A stretch of DNA of 23,960 bases. Origin: SIG565 sp045594065 (GTDB lineage Bacteria; Bacillota; Clostridia; Oscillospirales; Acutalibacteraceae). Shown piece by piece: positions 1 to 8,103 of the stretch. Position 1 is the first letter of the stretch; the number at the start of each line of letters is the position of its first letter. The position numbers and the translations under genes are program-made. The DNA is taken from the NCBI GenBank assembly GCA_045594065.1, contig JAZNXU010000049.1, positions 1 to 23,960 on the forward strand, written 5' to 3'. A model generated the notes under the pieces. That model had not been told where the DNA came from. It saw only the letters and a list, made by a program, of their open reading frames with translations, and did not search any database.

Positions 1-157
1 TGCAGCGAGCAATGCGAAGTCGCCGCGGTCGAACTACACGCCACGCTCCAAGTGAGCGTGTGTTCGGGTACCGCAAGTGGGCAAAGCTTGCGAGCGCGTC
101 CGGTGGACGATGCAGCGAGCAATGCGAAGTCGCCGCCGTTAAAAGTGTGGGCAAAAA
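1..157. repeat. Gene-free repeat debris with a 26-bp direct repeat and small hairpins
   Basis: A 26-bp word is present at 1-26 and again, identical, at 111-136 (period 110). Between the copies are short perfect hairpins: CACGCTC/GAGCGTG (42-48/54-60), GCAAG/CTTGC (73-77/87-91) and CGTCC/GGACG (97-101/105-109). Overlapping reading frames here carry no recognisable domain and have no ribosome site, so I see no gene. The left copy touches the window edge, so a longer tandem array may continue outside. I infer a dispersed intergenic repeat of the kind common in Oscillospiraceae; the family is not identified. Confidence 0.55.
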
Positions 158-216
158 GCCTCCTCATTCGTTACGGCTTTGCCGCACCGCCTTCTCCGCC
201 GGAGAAGGCTTTTTTC
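158..216 (+). terminator. Terminator-like repeat unit
   Basis: A small hairpin (CGGC-TTT-GCCG, 174-184) is followed by a perfect 9-bp stem GCCTTCTCC/GGAGAAGGC (189-197/201-209) with a three-base loop and six T (210-215). This is a good Rho-independent terminator shape for transcription entering from the left. The block also resembles a palindromic unit that, from memory, is scattered through Oscillospiraceae genomes, so it may be a mobile repeat reused as a terminator. Confidence 0.6.
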
Positions 217-245
217 TTGACTATGGACGCTACGAATGTTAAAAT
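217..245 (+). promoter_or_regulatory. Promoter of the amidohydrolase gene
   Basis: TTGACT (217-222), a 17-bp spacer, then TAAAAT (240-245). The -35 box begins two bases after the T-run of the preceding hairpin, so the gene is insulated and started anew. The expected start of transcription is near 252, about 26 bases before the ATG. Confidence 0.65.
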
Positions 246-277
246 ATTCATATCCATAATACTTTGAAGGTGATATT

Positions 278-1351
278 ATGAAGTTTAACAGAAAAGTTGT
301 TGACAGTCATTGGCACGCATACCCTTGGTTTGATGAAAACGGCAAGGATTTTTACACCGTTATTGACCGTTATCAGGAAAATCTCGGTCTTGCGTGTCTT
401 AACATCTGCTCCATTCCCGTTTATCACAATTTGGGCCCTGCGCAGAATGTTCTTGCCGCACTTTATAAGCTACATAATCCTACCGCCTATGCTTACGGTG
501 GACTTGTTTACACCGATAAGCCCGTTTCTTTCCCGCAGCCCGAGGGCTTTGATATGCTCACACAGTATAACGAGCTTATGGAAATCGGGTTTGACGGAAT
601 TAAAATGCTCGAAACCAAACCCGCCGAGCAAAAGGAATATCAGGTAAAGGTTAAAGACGATTATTTTGAAGAGTTTTTTGCTGCATGTGAGAAGAACGGC
701 ACCCATATGATTTGGCATGTTGCCGACCCCGACACATTCTGGGATATTAACAAAATCCCCGAGCGTTTTATCGAGCGCGGCTGGTTCTACGGCGACGGAA
801 CATATATGTCGCTTGAGGAAATGTATGGTCAAGTTTACGATATTTTAGAGCGTCACCCTAAGCTTGCCGTTACCTTTGCACACTTCTTCTTTTTATCTGA
901 ACACCCCGAAAAGCTAGAGAAGCTGTTCGAGAAATACCCCAATGTTAGCATTGATATCACCCCAGGTGGAGAAATGTACGCCGCCTTTAGAGAAAACTAT
1001 GAGTTTTACAAGGGCTTTTTTGAAAAATACTCCGACCGCATCCTCTTTGGTACTGATGCTTCATTTACCAAAAACGACCTTTTTGACCACTACACCAACA
1101 TTGTAGCTCAGGTTTATAACTTTGCGGCAACCGATAAGGATATTGAAATTTACGGTGAAAAGTGCCCTGCAATTCAAGTGTCTAATGAGGCTACCGACAA
1201 TCTGCTTTATAAAAACTTCGAGCGTCTTGCAGGCGAAACGCCAAAAGCAGTTAATAAAAAGGCTCTTAAAAAATATGTGGAAAAATACAAGCCCTATTTT
1301 ACCGATAAAAAGCTTTTAGAGCTTATTGAAAACGCTGTTAAGGATTTTTAA
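278..1351 (+). CDS. Amidohydrolase (Amidohydro_2-type metal-dependent TIM-barrel hydrolase)
   Basis: A 357-residue soluble protein of the amidohydrolase superfamily. Visible metal-site signatures are an N-terminal HxH motif in DSHWH (His11 and His13), IWHVADP near residue 147, TFAHFF near 202, and the C-terminal FGTDAS with the conserved Asp near 261. Order and length fit PF04909-type enzymes, which include decarboxylases, lactonases and hydrolases. The substrate cannot be read from sequence. The start ATG has GAAGGTGA (266-273) just upstream and its own promoter and terminator, so it is a single-gene unit. Its nearness to the hexuronate genes is suggestive because uronate isomerase UxaC belongs to the same superfamily, but this protein is about 100 residues shorter than UxaC and I do not claim that role. 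Confidence 0.8.
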   Translation: MKFNRKVVDSHWHAYPWFDENGKDFYTVIDRYQENLGLACLNICSIPVYHNLGPAQNVLAALYKLHNPTAYAYGGLVYTDKPVSFPQPEGFDMLTQYNELMEIGFDGIKMLETKPAEQKEYQVKVKDDYFEEFFAACEKNGTHMIWHVADPDTFWDINKIPERFIERGWFYGDGTYMSLEEMYGQVYDILERHPKLAVTFAHFFFLSEHPEKLEKLFEKYPNVSIDITPGGEMYAAFRENYEFYKGFFEKYSDRILFGTDASFTKNDLFDHYTNIVAQVYNFAATDKDIEIYGEKCPAIQVSNEATDNLLYKNFERLAGETPKAVNKKALKKYVEKYKPYFTDKKLLELIENAVKDF

Positions 1352-1354
1352 TTC

Positions 1355-1379
1355 AAAGAGGTGGTTTACCACCTCTTTT
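1355..1379 (+). terminator. Terminator after the amidohydrolase
   Basis: A perfect 11-bp inverted repeat AAAGAGGTGGT/ACCACCTCTTT (1355-1365/1368-1378) ends in TTTT, four bases after the stop codon. The T-run is short. Confidence 0.7.
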
Positions 1380-1390
1380 CTTTATGCAAC

Positions 1391-1420
1391 AAAAAAATCG
1401 GTAGGCAAGCCTACCGATTT
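1391..1420 (-). terminator. Terminator after the antiporter
   Basis: A perfect 12-bp stem AAATCGGTAGGC/GCCTACCGATTT (1395-1406/1409-1420). The seven A at 1391-1397 become a T-run on the minus strand, so it terminates the minus-strand antiporter gene. It sits back to back with the plus-strand terminator of the amidohydrolase. Confidence 0.8.
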
Positions 1421-1425
1421 AATTT

Positions 1426-2703
1426 TTATTCTGCGCTGTCAACCGCTTTCCCGCGTGCACTTACTTTGCCCTCGGGTTTAATCTCACCCGCCTTTAAAAG
1501 TGATACCTTTGTAAAGAACGGACCGATAAGCTCGTATATGAGCACCGAGAAAAGCGTTATATTGGAAACAATTCCACCGATTTCGCCGAGTGTCTCTGCC
1601 TTGATAGCCATTCCGAGCGCTACTCCTGCCTGCGGGAAAAGAGTTATGCCTAAATATTTAACAATATTGCTATCACATTTAACTGCTTTAGCACTTAGGG
1701 AAGCTCCGAAATATTTACCAAGACAACGGAATATTATGTAAACCACGCCGATTATAACTATAAGCGCATCGGTGAAAACTGATAATTCTAATTCGCTGCC
1801 GCTGATAACGAAGAAAAGCACAAAGAGCGGCGCCGTCCAGCGGTCGAGTCTATCCATAAGCTCTTCGGAAAAATCACACACATTGCAGAAAACAGTACCA
1901 AGCATCATACAGGTAAGGAGTGACGAAAATGCAATATGCACGCCGCCTATATTAAACTGCAGCATAGAAAGCGCAACGGTTAAGAACACGAATGTAACCG
2001 ACATTGAAAGACGCTTTGAGCGGGAATGGAAAAATCTTTCAAAGTAGCTGAAAGTAAATCCCATAGCAGCGCCAAGCCCTAAAGAAAGGACTACCTCTAA
2101 AATCGGCTCAACAATAACCGATAAAACATTAACATGACCTGCCATAAGTGCCTTTGCCACACCGAATGACACAGCAAAAAGCACAAGACCAACGGCGTCG
2201 TCAAGTGCAACTACCGGAAGCAGAATATCGGTAAGCGGACCCTTAGCTTTATACTGCTTAACAACCATTAAGGTAGCCGCGGGGGCAGTAGCCGATGCTA
2301 TAGCGCCTAAAACTATTGCAGCAGGAAGCGGTAATTTATCGGGTATAATGAAATGAAGCCCAATTAAAGCAATATCAACAAGAAGTGCTGTGAAAACCGC
2401 CTGAACAATACCGATAACGGTTGCCTGACGACCTGTTTTTTTAAGCTGAGCAAGGCGGAACTCGTTACCGATTAAAAATGCAATAAAGCCAAGTGCTGTA
2501 TCGGATAAAAGGCTGTAGGTTTTAATATCTCCCATACTAACGAAGCCTAAGCCGTGAATACCGAACGCGCCAAGACAATAAGGACCGATAAGAATACCCG
2601 CAACAAGATATGCCGTAACGGCGGGTAACTTTACAAGCTTTGCCAAACGCGAAAGCATAAGTCCCACAAATAATGCAACCGAAAGGCTAAGTAAAACATA
2701 CAT
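1426..2703 (-). CDS. Cation/proton antiporter, CPA2 (KefB/NapA-like) family
   Basis: A 425-residue, very hydrophobic protein with about 12 to 13 predicted membrane segments. It exchanges a monovalent cation (Na+ or K+) for protons across the cytoplasmic membrane. Family signatures are the unwound-helix sequence TAPA (residues 139-142) and the two adjacent aspartates Asp168-Asp169 in VALDDAVG, the pair associated with electrogenic exchange. The protein ends shortly after the membrane domain, so the C-terminal RCK/TrkA nucleotide-binding domain of KefB/KefC is absent. The ATG at 2703 is preceded by AGGGG. It is a single-gene unit with its own promoter and terminator. The ion is not predictable from sequence. 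Confidence 0.87.
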   Translation of the reverse strand: MYVLLSLSVALFVGLMLSRLAKLVKLPAVTAYLVAGILIGPYCLGAFGIHGLGFVSMGDIKTYSLLSDTALGFIAFLIGNEFRLAQLKKTGRQATVIGIVQAVFTALLVDIALIGLHFIIPDKLPLPAAIVLGAIASATAPAATLMVVKQYKAKGPLTDILLPVVALDDAVGLVLFAVSFGVAKALMAGHVNVLSVIVEPILEVVLSLGLGAAMGFTFSYFERFFHSRSKRLSMSVTFVFLTVALSMLQFNIGGVHIAFSSLLTCMMLGTVFCNVCDFSEELMDRLDRWTAPLFVLFFVISGSELELSVFTDALIVIIGVVYIIFRCLGKYFGASLSAKAVKCDSNIVKYLGITLFPQAGVALGMAIKAETLGEIGGIVSNITLFSVLIYELIGPFFTKVSLLKAGEIKPEGKVSARGKAVDSAE

Positions 2704-2742
2704 TGAGAAACATCCCCTAAAAATACTTTCAAAACAAGAATT

Positions 2743-2771
2743 ATTATACTACCGCAGCCCAAAAAATACAA
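2743..2771 (-). promoter_or_regulatory. Promoter of the antiporter gene
   Basis: On the minus strand, TTGTAT (2766-2771), 17-bp spacer, TATAAT (2743-2748). The -10 box is perfect and the -35 box weak. It lies about 40 bases upstream of the ATG. Confidence 0.5.
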
Positions 2772-2824
2772 GCCGAATATTATACAAATATTTAAAATTT
2801 TCAGAACCGATAATTTAATCATAT

Positions 2825-2849
2825 TGCAAACTGCCGTTTGCAGTGATAT
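2825..2849. repeat. Solitary hairpin with a GTGATAT flank
   Basis: TGCAAAC/GTTTGCA (2825-2831/2836-2842) with loop TGCC is followed directly by GTGATAT (2843-2849). The same spacer flanks hairpins in the repeat cluster at 13526-13621, so this may be a single relic of that family. No T-run follows on the minus strand, so I see no clear terminator for the uxu operon here. Confidence 0.35.
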
Positions 2850-2911
2850 TCTTGATAAATCGAAAGTTATATTAAAGCCACTCACCGAAAAGCGAATAAA
2901 GCTAAATAAAA

Positions 2912-3934
2912 TTATCTCTGTACTCTTCCTGAACCGTCGCCGCCGGCTAACTTTTCAACCTCGCTGACACCAACGCGGTTGTAGTCGCCCTCGATAGAGT
3001 GCTTAAGAGCCGATGCCGCAACTGCAAACTCAATTGCTTCTTGAGTGGACTTGCCGCTTAAAATTGCGTAGATAAGTCCGCCGCCGAAGCTATCACCGCC
3101 GCCTACGCGGTCAACAATATGTAGGTGATAGGATTTTGAGAAGCAATATTCTTCACCGTCATAAAGCATACCTGCCCAGTCGTTATCGCTGGCGGAAATT
3201 GAAGAACGAAGCGTAATGGCAACCTTTTCGAAACCGAACTTGTCAGCTAACTGCTTAGCAACGCTCTTGTAGCCTTCGTGGTTGAGTTTACCGCCGTAAA
3301 TGTCAGTGCCCTCAGCCTCAATGCCGAATACGTCCTTAGCATCCTCTTCGTTTGAAATGCAAACGTCAACATATTTGCAAAGCTCGGTCATAGCAGCGCG
3401 AGCCTCATCACGTGTCCATAATTTGCCGCGATAGTTTAAGTCGCAGGAAATTTTAACGCCGCGTTTCTTAGCTGCAATACAAGCCTGCTTGCAGATTTCA
3501 ACAAGGTTTGCACCGAGTGCGGGTGTAATGCCTGTGAAGTGGAACCAATCGGCGCCCTCGAAAATGCTGTCCCAATCAAAATCCTTGGGATCTGCCATCT
3601 GAATTGCGGAATATGCACGGTCGTAAATGCAAACGGAGCCTCTCTGTGAAGCACCCTTTTCAAGATAATAAATACCAACGCGCTCACCGCCGCGAACAAC
3701 CTTTGAAGTGTCAACGCCGAAAGCTCTGAGCGAATTTACAGCCGCCTGACCGATAGCGTGCTTGGGCAACTTTGTAACATAAACGCTGTCCATTCCGTAA
3801 TTAGCAAGGGAAACTGCAACATTAGCTTCACCTCCGCCAAAGGTCGCCTGCATCTGGTCATTTTGGAAAAATCTGTAATACCCGTTAGGTGCAAGTCTGA
3901 GCATTAACTCGCCGAATGTAACTACTTTAGCCAT
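2912..3934 (-). CDS. kdgK: 2-keto-3-deoxygluconate kinase (PfkB family)
   Basis: A 340-residue ribokinase-family sugar kinase. It phosphorylates 2-keto-3-deoxygluconate with ATP to give KDPG, the substrate of the aldolase encoded just upstream. Signatures are the N-terminal substrate region GGGEANVAVSLA (33-44) and the C-terminal PfkB motif DRVGGGDSF (275-283), where Asp281 is the expected catalytic base. It is the last gene of the minus-strand operon. Its ATG shares one base with the TAA of eda (TAATG), and the AAGGAGG site lies within the end of eda, so translation is probably coupled. The assignment as KdgK rather than another PfkB kinase rests on context plus the GEANVA form. No clear terminator follows. 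Confidence 0.88.
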   Translation of the reverse strand: MAKVVTFGELMLRLAPNGYYRFFQNDQMQATFGGGEANVAVSLANYGMDSVYVTKLPKHAIGQAAVNSLRAFGVDTSKVVRGGERVGIYYLEKGASQRGSVCIYDRAYSAIQMADPKDFDWDSIFEGADWFHFTGITPALGANLVEICKQACIAAKKRGVKISCDLNYRGKLWTRDEARAAMTELCKYVDVCISNEEDAKDVFGIEAEGTDIYGGKLNHEGYKSVAKQLADKFGFEKVAITLRSSISASDNDWAGMLYDGEEYCFSKSYHLHIVDRVGGGDSFGGGLIYAILSGKSTQEAIEFAVAASALKHSIEGDYNRVGVSEVEKLAGGDGSGRVQR

Positions 3935-4572
3935 TATTTTCTTGCCTCCTTAACAATCTTTACCGACTCTTTGCAGAGTTCGATTATCTTATCCCACTCG
4001 CCGTTATCAATTAAATCTGCAGTAACCATATATGAGCCGCCGCAAGCGCAAATAACGGGGCAGGAAATGTAATCACTTAGGTTTTTGAGTGAAATGCCGC
4101 CTGTGGGCATAACCTTGAACATCGGGAAAGGTGCTGCCATTGCCTTAATTTTTTGGAGTCCGCCCGACTGCTCTGCTGGGAAGAATTTTAAAACCTCTAA
4201 TCCGAGCTTAAAAGCTGCGTGATAGTCGGTAGGTGTGGTGCAACCGGGGTAAATCGGCATACCAACCGACTGACAGTATTTAACTATTTCCACATCAAGA
4301 CCGGGTGTTACAACAAACTTTGCGCCTGCTGCCTTGGCTTTATCTACCTGCTCGGTAGTCATAACAGTACCCGCCCCTACGAGCATATTGGGGCAGGTTT
4401 CGGTCATAATTTTAATTGCCTTATCTGCACCTGCTGCGCGGAAAGTAACCTCAGCCACGGGAAGTCCGCCCTCGCAAAGGGCCTTTGCTAAGGGGGCTGC
4501 GTCACGCTCGGGGTTGTTGAGCTTGATAACCGGCACAACGCCGATTTCGCTTATGATTTTATTTGTATCCAT
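3934..4572 (-). CDS. eda: KDPG/KHG aldolase
   Basis: A 212-residue class I aldolase that splits KDPG into pyruvate and glyceraldehyde-3-phosphate, the last step of hexuronate breakdown. Expected active-site residues are all present: Glu41 and Arg45 in EVTFR, the VGAGTV loop (65-70), Lys129 in LKFFPAE forming the Schiff base, and PTGGI near 160. Length matches E. coli Eda (213). The frame is open 32 codons further upstream, but GGAGGAG at 4579-4585 points to the ATG at 4572, and the extra residues look unlike the family. It follows uxuB by 25 bp and overlaps kdgK by one base. Confidence 0.93.
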   Translation of the reverse strand: MDTNKIISEIGVVPVIKLNNPERDAAPLAKALCEGGLPVAEVTFRAAGADKAIKIMTETCPNMLVGAGTVMTTEQVDKAKAAGAKFVVTPGLDVEIVKYCQSVGMPIYPGCTTPTDYHAAFKLGLEVLKFFPAEQSGGLQKIKAMAAPFPMFKVMPTGGISLKNLSDYISCPVICACGGSYMVTADLIDNGEWDKIIELCKESVKIVKEARK

Positions 4573-4597
4573 TTGTATCTCCTCCAAAGATAAATAA

Positions 4598-5449
4598 TTA
4601 CACGCCTGAATATGCCGAGAAGCCGCCGTCGATGGGTAATACCACGCCGGTGATAAAGCTTGCGGCATCGTTATTAATAAGGAACAGAAGTCCGCCCTCT
4701 AATTCCTCGCTCTCGCCGAAACGACCCATAGGTGTTGCGGCTAAAATCTTGCCTGTGCGGGCGGTGGGGGTACCGTCCTCATTAAATAGCAGCTTTGCGT
4801 TCTGCTTGGTTGAGAAAAATCCTGGAGCAATTGCATTTACACGAATGCCAACCTTGCTAAAGTGAACGGCAAGCCACTGTGTAAAGTTGGAAATTGCCGC
4901 CTTAGCGCCCGAATACGCAGGAATTTTGGTAAGAGGGGTGTAGGCATTCATTGAAGATATATTAATAATGTTGCAGCCATCTCTGCCCACCATCTGCTTA
5001 GCAAAGGACTGAGTGGGAATGAGAGTGCCTAAAAAATTAAGGTTGAACACAAAGCCCACGCCCGAAGCCTCTAAATCAAAAAAGCTCTTGGTGTCGGCAT
5101 CGATATCACCTATTTCGAAATATTCCTTATCGGTGGTAGCTCTGGGGTTATTACCTCCGGCGCCGTTTATCAAAATATCGCAGGGACCAAAATCGGCAAG
5201 TACCTGCTCGGCTACGGCTTCGCAAACATCCTTTTCAAGAACATTACAGCTGTACGCTTTAGCAATGCCACCCTCCGCCACAATTTCGGCAGCGTAGCCT
5301 GCGGCTGCCTCTTCATTTAAGTCAAGCAGCGCAACTTTAGCGCCGGCTCTAGCTAAAACCTTTGCAAAATAGCTGCAAAGCACGCCGCCGGCTCCCGTTA
5401 CAACGGCAACCTTGCCGTTTAAATCGGTATTAAGAACATTTTTGTTCAT
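4598..5449 (-). CDS. uxuB: D-mannonate oxidoreductase (fructuronate reductase), SDR type
   Basis: A 283-residue short-chain dehydrogenase that reduces fructuronate to mannonate with NAD(P)H. It has the Rossmann glycine motif TGAGGVLC (18-25), NGAGG (95-99), catalytic Ser166 in NISSM, and the YxxxK pair Tyr179/Lys183. The long insert before the catalytic Ser and the end ITGVVLPIDGGFSAYSG match my recollection of the B. subtilis UxuB/YjmF type, which is unrelated to the long-chain UxuB of E. coli. A GTG three codons earlier is possible, but AAGGGG lies eight bases before the ATG at 5449, and that ATG overlaps the uxuA stop as TAATG, the same coupling seen between eda and kdgK. Context in the operon supports the substrate. 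Confidence 0.88.
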   Translation of the reverse strand: MNKNVLNTDLNGKVAVVTGAGGVLCSYFAKVLARAGAKVALLDLNEEAAAGYAAEIVAEGGIAKAYSCNVLEKDVCEAVAEQVLADFGPCDILINGAGGNNPRATTDKEYFEIGDIDADTKSFFDLEASGVGFVFNLNFLGTLIPTQSFAKQMVGRDGCNIINISSMNAYTPLTKIPAYSGAKAAISNFTQWLAVHFSKVGIRVNAIAPGFFSTKQNAKLLFNEDGTPTARTGKILAATPMGRFGESEELEGGLLFLINNDAASFITGVVLPIDGGFSAYSGV

Positions 5450-6537
5450 TATTTGCACCCCTTATCGAATTTATCAAGGCTATCCCAAACGCCGAGCATA
5501 TACATAATGCCGAGCGCACGGTCATAAAGTCCGTAACCAGGGCGCACATTACCTGGGCCCTCATCCCAAAGGTGTCTGCCGTGGTCGGGGCGGACATATC
5601 CCGTGTATCCGCAATCGTGATAGGCTTTGAGCACCTCTAAAATGCCTGTGTCACCATCGCAATCACGGTGGCTGGCTTCGGAAAAGTCGCCGTTTTCGAA
5701 ATGCTTAACATTTCTTATGTGAGCAAAGGCGATTCTGTCACAGTGCTTTCTTACGATTTCTGCTACATTATTATTCGGGTCTGCATTAAGGCTACCAGAA
5801 CAAAGGGTTAAGCAGTTATATTCATCATCCACCATTTTTAAGAAGCGGTCGATGTTTGCTTCATTAATGAGCAGTCGGGGCAACCCGAAAATATCCCACG
5901 GCGGATCGTCCATATGAATCGCCATTTTAATATCACATTCGCGGCAGGTGGGCATAATCGCTTCTAAGAAATATTTAAGATTTGCCCAAAGACGCTCGTG
6001 GTCAACACCCTCGTAAGCTTTAAAAAGCTCATCAAGCTTTCCCATACGCTCGGGCTCCCAACCGGGGAATGACATATTGTACTTCTCGGTAAAATCGAGA
6101 ATGTACTTTGCCATAGCGTTATAATCATCCTGAATCATATTCTTTTCGTAGAAAAGCGCAGTGGAGCCATCGCCTACGGGGTGAAATAGTTCACTCCTTG
6201 TCCAGTCGAAAATCGGCATAAAGTTATAGCAAATTACCTTAACACCAAACTTTGCAAGGTTGCGAATGGTCGTCTTATAATTTTCAATATATTTATCTCT
6301 CGTTGGCAGACCGATTTTAATATCATCATGCACATTAACCGATTCTACAACATCACCGTTAAAGCCGTATTTATCAAGCTGAGATTTAACCTCGGCAATC
6401 TCACTCTCTTCCCAGACTTCGCCCGGCATTTTGTGATGCAGCGCCCAAACAATACCCTCAACGCCTGGTATTTGCTTGATATCCGACAACTTGATACGGT
6501 CGTTACCCTCACCGTACCAACGAAAAGTCATTTGCAT
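5449..6537 (-). CDS. uxuA: Mannonate dehydratase
   Basis: A 362-residue TIM-barrel metalloenzyme that dehydrates D-mannonate to 2-keto-3-deoxygluconate. Family features include the N-terminal MTFRWYGEGND, HMDDPPWDIFGLPR, LCSGSLNADPNN, FAHIRNVKH and RPDHGRHLWDE, which supply the His, Cys and Asp metal ligands. Length is close to the B. subtilis enzyme. The frame is open to 6588, but GGAGG at 6546-6550 lies eight bases before the ATG at 6537, so I use that start; a second ATG two codons later is less well placed. It is the first gene of the operon uxuA-uxuB-eda-kdgK, with a long leader of about 170 bases that contains inverted repeats. Confidence 0.94.
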   Translation of the reverse strand: MQMTFRWYGEGNDRIKLSDIKQIPGVEGIVWALHHKMPGEVWEESEIAEVKSQLDKYGFNGDVVESVNVHDDIKIGLPTRDKYIENYKTTIRNLAKFGVKVICYNFMPIFDWTRSELFHPVGDGSTALFYEKNMIQDDYNAMAKYILDFTEKYNMSFPGWEPERMGKLDELFKAYEGVDHERLWANLKYFLEAIMPTCRECDIKMAIHMDDPPWDIFGLPRLLINEANIDRFLKMVDDEYNCLTLCSGSLNADPNNNVAEIVRKHCDRIAFAHIRNVKHFENGDFSEASHRDCDGDTGILEVLKAYHDCGYTGYVRPDHGRHLWDEGPGNVRPGYGLYDRALGIMYMLGVWDSLDKFDKGCK

Positions 6538-6556
6538 TTTTTGTTCCTCCAAATCA

Positions 6557-6571
6557 GCACGCTTCGCGTGC
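6557..6571 (-). other. Hairpin next to the uxuA ribosome site
   Basis: A perfect 6-bp stem GCACGC/GCGTGC with a three-base loop ends six bases from the GGAGG of uxuA in the transcript. It could affect ribosome access. There is no T-run, so it is not a terminator. Confidence 0.4.
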
Positions 6572-6597
6572 AATGAGTTTAAAAACACCTTAACAAA

Positions 6598-6671
6598 GGG
6601 ACAAGAGCCAAGGAAAACGAACGGCTTCGCGCAATATATCTGTACCGCAGATACACCTTTTCCTCTGCCCC
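6598..6671 (-). other. Structured segment in the uxuA leader
   Basis: In the transcribed minus strand the outer arms GGGGCA and TGTCCC can pair (plus 6666-6671 with 6598-6603, one G-U), as can AGGAAAA/TTTTCCT (plus 6658-6664 with 6611-6617). An inner hairpin TATCTG/CAGATA (6637-6642/6648-6653) is perfect. Together they form a plausible long arm. I recognise no riboswitch family; it could be a cis-regulatory leader, a small RNA or a decayed intergenic repeat. Confidence 0.35.
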
Positions 6672-6713
6672 AGGAGCTGAGCCCTAAAATCTATAAATAA
6701 TTTAGCTGTTTTC

Positions 6714-6742
6714 AGTATAGCATACCGTAGATATAATTTCAA
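6714..6742 (-). promoter_or_regulatory. Promoter of the uxuA-uxuB-eda-kdgK operon
   Basis: On the minus strand, TTGAAA (6737-6742), 17-bp spacer, TATACT (6714-6719). It begins just after the stop codon of the AraC-type regulator, so the operon can be transcribed separately from its regulator. Transcription would start near 6707. Confidence 0.7.
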
Positions 6743-6746
6743 TAAT

Positions 6747-7964
6747 TTAAATTGCTGTTTCGCGATATTCTTTCGGTGTTTTTCCGACACTTTTTTTAAA
6801 GAGCTTGGAAAAATAGTGAACATCTAATATTCCGCAATGCTGCGCCACTGTCTGAATCTGTAAATTGGTGTTTTTGAGTAGATTTTTTGCCTGAGCCATC
6901 CTCTTGCCGTTTACATATTCAGTAAGTGTCTGTCCTGTCTCCTTTTTAAACAAGGTGGAAAAGTAGCTCGCGCTTACATTATTCATATTGGCAAGCCGCT
7001 TTAAAGTTAAATCAGCTGTTAAATCGGAATCTACGCAAGCAACTGCACGCTGAATTATGGGCGAATAGTGTCGCATGGATTTTCTACGCACAAGCATACA
7101 ATAGCTGCCGAAAATATCAAGCATAAACTCGCCCGCCGCCGAAACCGTAGGCAGTGCCTCTATTTTTTTGGCATATTCAGAAGACAGCGAGTCAATATAT
7201 ATAGGGTGGACTCCACCGTTTTCTGCCGCTTTTCTAAGCAATGTATTCATTATTATACAATAGTTCTTAATATTTCTAAGCTGGTCGGTAAGGCGGCGCT
7301 CGAAAGATAGCTCGGAAAAATTCGCAAGCATAATTTCCGCTTTGTTCATTTTTCCGTGAGCCACGGCATCCATAAGCTCGTTCTCGAAATTATACCGCTT
7401 TTCCATAATATGCATTTTCAAAACCGTATCTTCCGGTGATGTTTCATTTTTTATGGTGCTTATTTTAGGATCTGCTGAGTCCTCACGGTTTATGTCGGTA
7501 ACAGTGAAGTTATCGTCACCCCACATAAACTCTCCCAAGGTATCGAGAAGTGTGAAAATATACTGTTCATCTAACACTGTCGACACATTACCTAAATAAA
7601 ATTCAAACTGCTTTATACTCCGCGGGTCAAGCCCTAATTTCTCGCCCCTTTCAAGTATCGTTTGCGGGGCAACTTTACCTTTAACATACGGTCCGATAAA
7701 TAAAACTTTTTCTGTTTCAGTATCGGGTAAGAGCAAGTAGATATAATGACAAAAAAACATATCCCTTACCTTATATATGGTATGAGTTTCGAGCTCGGGG
7801 AAAAAGTCCCTAAAGCTCTTACCGCTTTTATCAATGCCCAAAAGCCTACCAAAACCCGTATCAAGCTGTGTTTCCTCAAGACTTTCGGTATTAATTATTG
7901 TTGCCGGAATATGGTGGCGCTTAAGCAGTTGCTGTGCAAAAAACAGCTCCGATTCGTAAAACAT
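6747..7964 (-). CDS. AraC-family transcriptional regulator of the hexuronate locus
   Basis: A 405-residue regulator. The last 100 residues form two helix-turn-helix units: LTLKRLANMNNVSASYFSTLFKKETG and the IQTVAQHCGILDVHYFSKLFKK region, ending in the usual AraC signature PKEYRE. The N-terminal 200 residues are an effector domain I cannot assign; VLFIGPYV recalls sensor domains of other clostridial AraC proteins. The frame is open to 8033, but that lies inside the promoter; AAGGA precedes the ATG at 7964, so I start there. It lies between the uxu operon (same strand, downstream) and the divergent symporter gene, so it likely activates one or both in response to a uronic acid or hexuronide. 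The ligand is inferred from neighbours only. Confidence 0.85.
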   Translation of the reverse strand: MFYESELFFAQQLLKRHHIPATIINTESLEETQLDTGFGRLLGIDKSGKSFRDFFPELETHTIYKVRDMFFCHYIYLLLPDTETEKVLFIGPYVKGKVAPQTILERGEKLGLDPRSIKQFEFYLGNVSTVLDEQYIFTLLDTLGEFMWGDDNFTVTDINREDSADPKISTIKNETSPEDTVLKMHIMEKRYNFENELMDAVAHGKMNKAEIMLANFSELSFERRLTDQLRNIKNYCIIMNTLLRKAAENGGVHPIYIDSLSSEYAKKIEALPTVSAAGEFMLDIFGSYCMLVRRKSMRHYSPIIQRAVACVDSDLTADLTLKRLANMNNVSASYFSTLFKKETGQTLTEYVNGKRMAQAKNLLKNTNLQIQTVAQHCGILDVHYFSKLFKKSVGKTPKEYRETAI

Positions 7965-8021
7965 AATCATTTCCTTCAATTTTTGGTGCTGATTACCAAT
8001 TTTTAAGAATTCTCTTTTAGA

Positions 8022-8050
8022 ATTATAGTACATTTTCCAAAGGTTTTCAA
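8022..8050 (-). promoter_or_regulatory. Promoter of the AraC regulator
   Basis: On the minus strand, TTGAAA (8045-8050), 17-bp spacer, TATAAT (8022-8027). The -35 box equals that of the uxuA promoter. It leaves a leader of about 50 bases to the ATG at 7964. Confidence 0.72.
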
Positions 8051-8069
8051 CAACTTTTTAACGACTGAA

Positions 8070-8103
8070 ATAAAAATTTTACAAAAACACATAAAAATTT
8101 TAC
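8070..8103 (+). promoter_or_regulatory. Candidate AraC-type operator: two 13-bp direct repeats 21 bp apart
   Basis: ATAAAAATTTTAC occurs at 8070-8082 and again, identical, at 8091-8103. The centre-to-centre distance of 21 bp is two helical turns, the spacing known for paired AraC half-sites. The second copy ends where a -35 box would begin for the symporter promoter. I infer the binding site of the neighbouring regulator. Confidence 0.55.

Noticed and set aside
1..136. CRISPR-like direct repeat
   Set aside because: Only two copies 110 bases apart, with hairpin-rich DNA between them and no cas gene.
6598..6671. SRP RNA or 6S RNA gene
   Set aside because: The pairing arms recall a rod-like RNA, but the conserved SRP core sequence is missing, and the segment lies inside the predicted uxuA leader on the same strand.
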